A stretch of DNA of 64,000 bases from Tetradesmus obliquus. Its lineage: Eukaryota > Chlorophyta > Chlorophyceae > Sphaeropleales > Scenedesmaceae. The translations under genes and the position numbers were made by a program. Location of the stretch: assembly GCA_030272155.1 (NCBI GenBank), contig CP126197.1, positions 496,001 to 560,000 on the forward strand. Reading direction: 5' to 3'. Each line of letters begins with the position of its first letter. Positions within the stretch are counted from its first letter, which is position 1. Of the stretch, positions 60,131 to 64,000 are shown piece after piece. The notes under the pieces are model-generated. The model was not told where the DNA came from and did no database searches. It saw only the letters and a program-made list of their open reading frames with translations.

Positions 60131-62962
60131 GTCAATCTTGCAGCTGACCTGGCGGTCAACGAGTTCATCCCCTTGGGAATTCAGCGCATTGAGGCAGTCT
60201 ACAAGAGCAGGCTACCAGACATGGCCCGGGCCCCGTGTGTCACCGATTCACACAGCAACTCACAAACCTGCTGCTGCTGCTGCTGCTGCTGTTTCCCGTA
60301 TACTGCAGCTGATCTGGCGGTCAACGAGTTCATACCCCTGGGCATTCAGCGCATCGAGGCAGTCTACAAGAGCAGGCTGCCAGACATGGCCCGAGCCCCA
60401 GTGCCAGGCGTGGTGGTGGCTGTGGTTGATACTGGGGTTGATGCCAGCCACCCGGACCTGAATGTGGTGGGCGGCATGAACTTTGTGGGTGACGAGCCGC
60501 AGCTGACTTACGCGAACGACACCAACGGCCACGGCACGCACGTCTCAGGTGAGAGCGGGTTGTGACAGGCCAGATTCCAGCTGTTGTTCACGTGTTGTCC
60601 AGCTTTCAGCTGCCGGCTTGTGGGCTACATTCTTGGTGGGTGTTAGTGCCATTGTGCAGTTTTGCTTCGCCAGTGAGCAGGGCTGTTGTGCAGCATACTG
60701 CCAGTGCCGGTGCATGTGCCGTCGAATCCTGAGACCCCAACCTCCATGCTTGGCTAAACCCCAACCTCCATGCTTGGCTGAACCCCAACCTCCATGCTTT
60801 GGCTGAACCCCAACCTTCATGCTTTGCTGAACCCCAAACTCCATGCTTGGCTGAACTCTCACAGGCACAATCGGCGCCAGAAATCAAGGCAAAGGCATAG
60901 TGGGGGTGGCCCCAGGAATCGGCATCTACGCGCTACGTGTGCTGCATGCGGACGGCAACGGACTGTTGTCGGACCTGCTGCGCGCGTACGACCATCTCGT
61001 CGCGAACGCTCGGCAGCTGGGCATTCGAGTTGTAAACTTAAGCTTGTCTGGAGCTGGCCAGACGACCGATGAGGATTGCCGATATGTGACGGAGCTGGTG
61101 CGGCAAGGGATCACTGTGGTCACTGCAGCAGGTGCGGGCAGGGCTGCAGTTACAACTGCTGGAGATCTAGCCAGCCGTGCTGTGTTATTATTGTAGTGCG
61201 TGACTGAGCTGGTGCGGCAGGGTGTCACTGTGGTCACTGCAGCAGGTGCGGGCAGGGCGACACTTACACCTGCTGAAGTGTTAGCCAACTGTGCTGTGTT
61301 ACTGTTGTTTTGCGCGACAGAGCTGGTGTAGCAGGGGATCACGGTGGTCATTGCAGCAGGTGCTGGCAAATCAGCAGCAAGCGGTAGGCAGGCTGGGGTG
61401 CGGGGCGACAGGGGATGTTCAGTTCAGGGCAAACCAACCCGCACCACCCGCCTGCCTCATCTCTACTGCTGCTTTTACATTTTTGTGCACCTGCGGCTGC
61501 ACCTGTACAGGCAACAGTGGCGTCTCAGCGCTGGGTGTGGTGCCGGCAGCATGTCCCGGTGCTCTGGTAGTCACTGCCGTGAGTGACATGGATGGCGATG
61601 GCAACTGCCTTGCCCACAAGCACCACCCGCCTGCCTCATTACCCCTGCTTGTGCGTCCCCTCTCCCTCTGCTGCTGCACTTGCACCTGCAACAGTACTTG
61701 CAACACCGGCGTCTCAGCGCTGGGTGTGGTGCCGGCAGCTTGCCCCGGTGCCCCTGGTAGCTGGCATTCTGGCAAACACCACCCACCTGCCTCAGCACCT
61801 CCTGCTCTTGTGTCACCTGTGCCTGTGCTGCTGCACCTCCACCCCCGCAGGCAACACTGGTGTATCAGCACTGGGTGTGGTGCCGGCAGCGTGTCCCGGC
61901 GCACTGGTTGTCACTGCTGTGAGTGATATGGATGGAGTGGGAGGGTCCAGTGACTACCCTCCCTCCTGGAGCAACTTTGTGCCGCTGCCTGACACCGGGA
62001 ACTTCACATCGCGGATGCTGGCTGCACCAGGTGGGCGCATTGTCATATAACATATCATATAACATGTCATATGACACCTAATCCGGTCACAATGTGGTTA
62101 CACACGTGCATCCGTTTGAAAGTGCCTTCAGGTTGCTGGTTGGGCATGCTTGCTGCTTGTCAGCAGAAAAAACATTGGACGATCAGGCACAGCTGGGCAA
62201 GTGCCCATATTGCATGCCAACCCAGCAGGCAACTGGAGTTTAGCATCAAATACCACAGGAAAATCAATTCAAACGCTGCATCTGCTGGTCCTGGCGTGCT
62301 GACCTGCAGGCGATGACGTGACCAGCACCTGGCCGCTGAACCAGCCTGCCTTTGGGGGATATGCCAAGATGAAGGGCACCAGCATGGTGAGGCTACTCAG
62401 TTGTATATATTGTTTTGATGTTGTTGTCAATAGTTTGAATATTGTTGTTGATATGTTTGGACGTTCAAGATGAAGGGCACCAGCATAGTGAGGCTTGAGT
62501 TTACCACACACTCAAGGCGCTGCAGCAGCGTAAGCACCAGAAAGCACCGTGCTTTGTGCATTTGACATCGGTATAACTGTTGTTCTGTCGCGCTGATGTG
62601 TTCCCACATGCACCAGAAAGAATAATGCATTGTGCAGCTTATGTTAACATTTCTGCTGTACTGCCCTGCTGCTGTGCTCCCGCCTGCACCATCCACAGGC
62701 TTGTCCCCACATCAGCGGCATCGCTGCGCTGTGCTACGCATCCGGCGTCTGCAAGAGCAGCAGCAGCAGTGAGCTGGAAAAGGTGGTGGCCCCTGCAGTG
62801 GCCTACAACCAGGCTGTCAGCTTCTACCGTTATAACAATGACCCGCTTACAAACCCCTTGCCAGACAAGTACTATGGCTATATGGCATGGGGGCGGCAGT
62901 TTTGGGGGCAGGAGCAGGGCGACTGGTACCCCGCAGGACTGTCGCTGCCATCTCTGCAGTGA
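57011..62962 (+). CDS. Secreted subtilisin-like serine protease with Pro-rich segment
   Basis: Eight exons (57011-57678, 57884-58248, 58962-59801, 60309-60548, 60865-61131, 61851-62030, 62310-62386, 62699-62962) sum to 2901 nt, giving 966 residues; all phases close. A signal peptide ([20 protein letters not shown]) and Ser/Ala-rich spacer precede an I9-type propeptide (VPGRYIVFF ... [14 protein letters not shown]). Next come a Cys-rich module ([21 protein letters not shown]) and a (SPPPP)n hydroxyproline-type rod (59606-59780). The S8 catalytic domain follows: Asp in VAVVDTGVD (about 665), His in NGHGTHVSG (about 699), the AAGN oxyanion motif completed across an intron (Asn about 795), and Ser in GTSMACPHISG (about 878). 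The end (YYGYMAWG) is as in other algal subtilases. Volvocine hatching and sporangial-wall enzymes are subtilases with Pro-rich parts, so cell-wall proteolysis is a reasonable guess. The end of exon 3 may be 59786 instead. Confidence 0.9.
58327..58870 (+). repeat. Stutter copies around exons 2 and 3 of the subtilase
   Basis: 58327-58365 repeats the 3' end of exon 57884-58248 with its donor. About 58590-58700 and 58775-58870 are two 5' copies of exon 58962-59801 ([18 protein letters not shown]...), each preceded by a CTG tract. The period is about 187 bp. Confidence 0.92.
58913..58950. repeat. (CTG)n tract before the subtilase exon 3 acceptor
   Basis: About 12 CTG units. Shorter equivalents stand before the two upstream copies (58555-58580 and 58738-58769). 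Confidence 0.9.
59965..60240 (+). repeat. Two 5' copies of the catalytic-Asp exon
   Basis: Units at about 59965-60050 and 60138-60240 repeat the acceptor and [14 protein letters not shown] start of exon 60309-60548. Both stop before the catalytic Asp. CTG tracts precede each copy. Confidence 0.92.
60732..60857. repeat. Minisatellite of 24-25 bp, five units
   Basis: Unit ACCCCAACCTCCATGCTTGG plus CTGA, five imperfect copies, in the intron just before exon 60865-61131. Confidence 0.92.
61199..61765 (+). repeat. Stutter copies around subtilase exons 5 and 6
   Basis: 61199-61250 and 61318-61362 are 3' copies of exon 60865-61131 ([15 protein letters not shown]); the second has an in-frame TAG. 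About 61508-61605 and 61700-61765 are 5' copies of exon 61851-62030 ([14 protein letters not shown]). Confidence 0.92.
62464..62500 (+). repeat. 3' copy of the catalytic-Ser exon
   Basis: It repeats KMKGTSI and the GTGAGG donor from the end of exon 62310-62386, with Met changed to Ile. Confidence 0.85.
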
Positions 62963-64000
62963 CATTGACTCGATATCTGAAATTTGGGTGACAGCTGGAA
63001 GCTAGGCGGCACCCTCCTGGCCTGTTGCTGCCATCTCTGCAGTGACAGCTGCAAGTTGAGTGGTACTCCGCAGGACTGTCACTGCCATCCTGGCAGTGAC
63101 ATTGACTTAAGGTTCGAAATCCAATTGACAGCTGGAAGCTAGGCTGGCCTGTTGCTGCCATCTCTGCAGTGACGGCTGCCAGCGTAGCAGCTAGTTGGTA
63201 CCCCTTTGGACTGTTGCTGCCATCCCTGCAGTGAAAGCTGCAAGCACGGTGGTTCGCCCGGCCTAGTGCTGCCATCTCTGCAGTGGCCGATGCCGGCTGT
63301 TTTGCAAGTAGCGGTTGCCGGCTTGTGTATTTCATGTGGAAGTACAGCAGATGGGCAGGATGGCGATAGCAGCAGTGCTGGTGTGTCCAGGCTCTGCAGG
63401 GGTTTAAGTGTCTGCTGCTTGTGCCCTGTGTGGCAGCCCTCCCTCTTGAGGGCATGCCGCAGTGAAGGATGCTGTGCTAAGCAGCGGCAGCAGCAGCAGC
63501 AAGGCAGAACAGATACTCTGCGAGTCACCCACGCAACAGCGGCTGTTCATGGTCAGCTGACCAGCAGCGAGCTTGATCAGGCAGAGGCGCCCCTTGATAA
63601 TTGCAATGTCTCGGTATGTTTCGATTTGTCTGGTCAGTAGTTGATGCGCTACTTGCAAGGAGCTTTCCTTTCTGACTCTCACATGCACATATGCACAGCT
63701 GACCATGCCATGTCCATGATGGACAGGTGAATGCCCACTGAACTCGAGTGTGTGCAGCACTGCGGCAGAGCTTGAAGCAAAGCTGATGATAGCTGCGATA
63801 CATACTGCGATCTCAGCTGTTGTGTGACAAGGCCGGAGCATGAAAAAACAGGGTGCATGCACTGGTGTGACCAGGTTGTGACCAGGGACCGACCATGAAT
63901 GGCGCTAGGGCGCTAAATCAGCAGAATTACTCATACTTCTATTTATGTTGAATCCCAACTCGATGCTGATCTCAGATATCCGAGCAATGAACGGAAGTTG
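62963..64000. other. 3' flank of the subtilase with repeated end-of-exon copies
   Basis: Up to about 63284 there are around five worn copies of the last codons of the subtilase (GL-LPSLQ and stop region), for example near 63021-63048, 63062-63098, 63148-63172, 63200-63235 and 63260-63284. No gene is seen in the remaining 700 bases. Confidence 0.7.

Overview
The window looks like nuclear DNA of a chlorophyte green alga, most likely of the volvocine/chlamydomonadalean group. It has intron-rich genes with GT-AG splice sites, dense CAG/CTG trinucleotide tracts in exons and introns, a plant-type chloroplast TatC, a subtilase with an SPPPP-type hydroxyproline-rich stretch, an EGF/RING membrane protein and a KDZ-superfamily transposon. 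The species cannot be fixed from sequence alone. I re-derived the exons by hand. For eight genes the summed exon lengths are multiples of three and each intron phase closes, which is strong support for the models.

Layout: 361-3353 (+) chloroplast TatC (5' end outside the window or unresolved); 5231-7690 (+) LRR protein with a C-terminal PGG membrane domain; 16131-9015 (-) 524-residue MHS-type major-facilitator transporter in 14 exons; 18587-17542 (-) small secreted, probably GPI-anchored Cys protein; 19302-31021 an 11.7-kb DNA transposon with 64-bp perfect terminal inverted repeats and a 6-bp flanking repeat, holding a 973-residue KDZ transposase (+) and a convergent 500-residue DEK_C-like cargo gene (-); 33585-31924 (-) secreted EGF-like protein; 34502-38938 (+) secreted CBM9-like protein; 45069-40515 (-) plastid-type protein with a C-terminal membrane anchor; 45708-47306 (+) Gln-rich protein; 47839-55634 (+) EGF-TM-RING-H2 protein of 1228 residues; 57011-62962 (+) 966-residue subtilisin-like protease.

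The most striking property is a genome-level pattern. Seven host genes carry 'exon-edge stutter': their introns hold one to five diverged tandem copies of the adjoining exon end together with its splice site. Copies of an exon's 5' part lie upstream of the intact exon, and copies of its 3' part lie downstream, including past the stop codon. Every gene model closes using one intact copy per exon, so the extra copies are surplus. The two transposon genes show none of this, which suggests that the element arrived after the duplications or escapes the process.

The genes are not an operon; each is a separate eukaryotic unit. Themes are plastid protein targeting or structure (TatC, TPR-like protein, perhaps the Gln-rich protein), membrane transport, and secreted or cell-surface proteins (EGF, CBM9-like, EGF-RING, subtilase).
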